From assembly GCF_001426945.1 (NCBI RefSeq), contig NZ_LMFS01000003.1, positions 281,108 through 345,107 of the forward strand: a stretch of 64,000 nucleotides of DNA, read 5' to 3'. Positions 63,766 to 64,000 of this stretch are shown piece by piece. How positions within the stretch are numbered: the stretch's first letter is position 1; each line of letters opens with the position of its first letter. The notes under the pieces are model-generated. The model was not told where the DNA came from, did not search any database, and saw only the letters and a program-made list of their open reading frames with translations. A program made the translations under genes and the position numbers. This DNA is from Pseudolabrys sp. Root1462. GTDB lineage: Bacteria > Pseudomonadota > Alphaproteobacteria > Rhizobiales > Xanthobacteraceae.

Positions 63766-64000
63766 ATGGCAAAACCAGCCGTCGTTCTCGTTGGCGCCGA
63801 TAAGGGCGGGGTCGGAAAGACCACGGTCGCGCGAACCCTGTTGGACTATTTCGGCGCGCACCATACGCCGACGCGGGCATTCGACACCGAATCGCCGCGC
63901 GGCACGCTGAAGCGCTTCCATCCCAATCTGACCGAGGTCGTCGATGTGACCGAGGTCGCCGACCAGATGAAGATCTTCGATACTCTGGGCACGACACCCG
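63766..64000 (+). CDS. ParA/MinD-like P-loop ATPase (5' part, cut by window end)
   Basis: The first 78 residues of a deviant-Walker-A ATPase: VVLVGADKGGVGKTTVARTLLDYF carries KGGVGKTT. The continuation FDTESPRGTLKRFHPN places the usual switch region, and the frame is open at the end of the window. Family members partition plasmids or chromosomes, or position protein complexes. It lies about 210 bases after tRNA-Thr. The rest of the gene is outside the window, so the subfamily (ParA, MipZ or a transfer-type ATPase) is not decided. Confidence 0.85.
   Translation, partial: MAKPAVVLVGADKGGVGKTTVARTLLDYFGAHHTPTRAFDTESPRGTLKRFHPNLTEVVDVTEVADQMKIFDTLGTTP

Overview
This 64 kb window is GC-rich chromosomal DNA from an alphaproteobacterium of the order Hyphomicrobiales (Rhizobiales), most likely near Bradyrhizobiaceae/Xanthobacteraceae (Rhodopseudomonas, Bradyrhizobium or Pseudolabrys type). 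The evidence is gene order (trpFBA-accD-folC, addBA, tsaE-amgK/murU, divL, mutM/ubiE/ubiB/coaBC/dut, irr/fabA-fabB-fabI, tsaD/hemC-hemD-mitofilin-hemY), an Irr regulator with a heme regulatory motif, a DivL-type kinase with tyrosine in place of the phospho-histidine, and intergenic palindromes of types common in this group. The genus assignment is inference. Coding density is about 90 percent. I see no prophage, IS element, CRISPR array or rRNA. One tRNA gene is present.

Layout. 0-6.3 kb: ihfB, lapA-like, trpF-trpB-trpA, accD, folC on the + strand. 6.4-17 kb: minus-strand stand-alone ATP-dependent DNA ligase, trxA, addA-addB, murU and a tsaE-amgK fusion. 17-22.8 kb: a small secreted protein with a good EcfG (general stress) promoter, divL, a cysteine-free Rrf2 regulator, dut, and coaBC carrying a FitA-like ribbon-helix-helix domain at its N-terminus. 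22.9-28.5 kb: an accessory block (ArsR, two SRPBCC, two GST, MarR, two VOC, DUF899, DUF1428) lying between coaBC and ubiB, which are usually adjacent. 28.5-31.8 kb: ubiB-ubiE and divergent mutM. 31.8-34.5 kb: a second accessory block (outer-membrane beta-barrel, carotenoid oxygenase, DUF2141). 34.7-41.8 kb: enoyl-CoA hydratase, an apparently inactive trypsin-fold protein, moeB, a zinc-ribbon protein, a 2-hydroxyacid dehydrogenase, an SH3 protein, a HTH regulator, a DUF1127 protein and irr. 42.2-46.2 kb: fabA, fabB, fabI and an enolase-superfamily enzyme. 46.2-57.1 kb: minus-strand purH, heparinase-like, rsmB, two L,D-transpeptidases, acs, an EVE protein, gpsA and tsaD. 57.3-63.4 kb: an SGNH-hydrolase gene, then hemC-hemD-mitofilin-hemY. 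63.4-64 kb: tRNA-Thr(CGT) and the start of a ParA-like ATPase cut by the window end.

Most of the window is core housekeeping: tryptophan, fatty acid, folate, CoA, ubiquinone, heme and purine synthesis, t6A tRNA modification, recombination repair and cell-wall recycling. The most unusual points are: (1) CoaBC fused to an antitoxin-type DNA-binding domain, with a perfect 11-bp-arm dyad around its own predicted -35 box; (2) an SGNH-hydrolase gene apparently inserted between the divergent genes tsaD and hemC, leaving a degraded second copy of the hemC leader and start codon; (3) an EcfG-type promoter before the small secreted protein; (4) a MarR gene predicted to be leaderless with its operator between -35 and -10; (5) the tRNA-modification/cell-wall-recycling fusion; (6) an enolase-superfamily enzyme lacking two mandelate-racemase-type catalytic residues.
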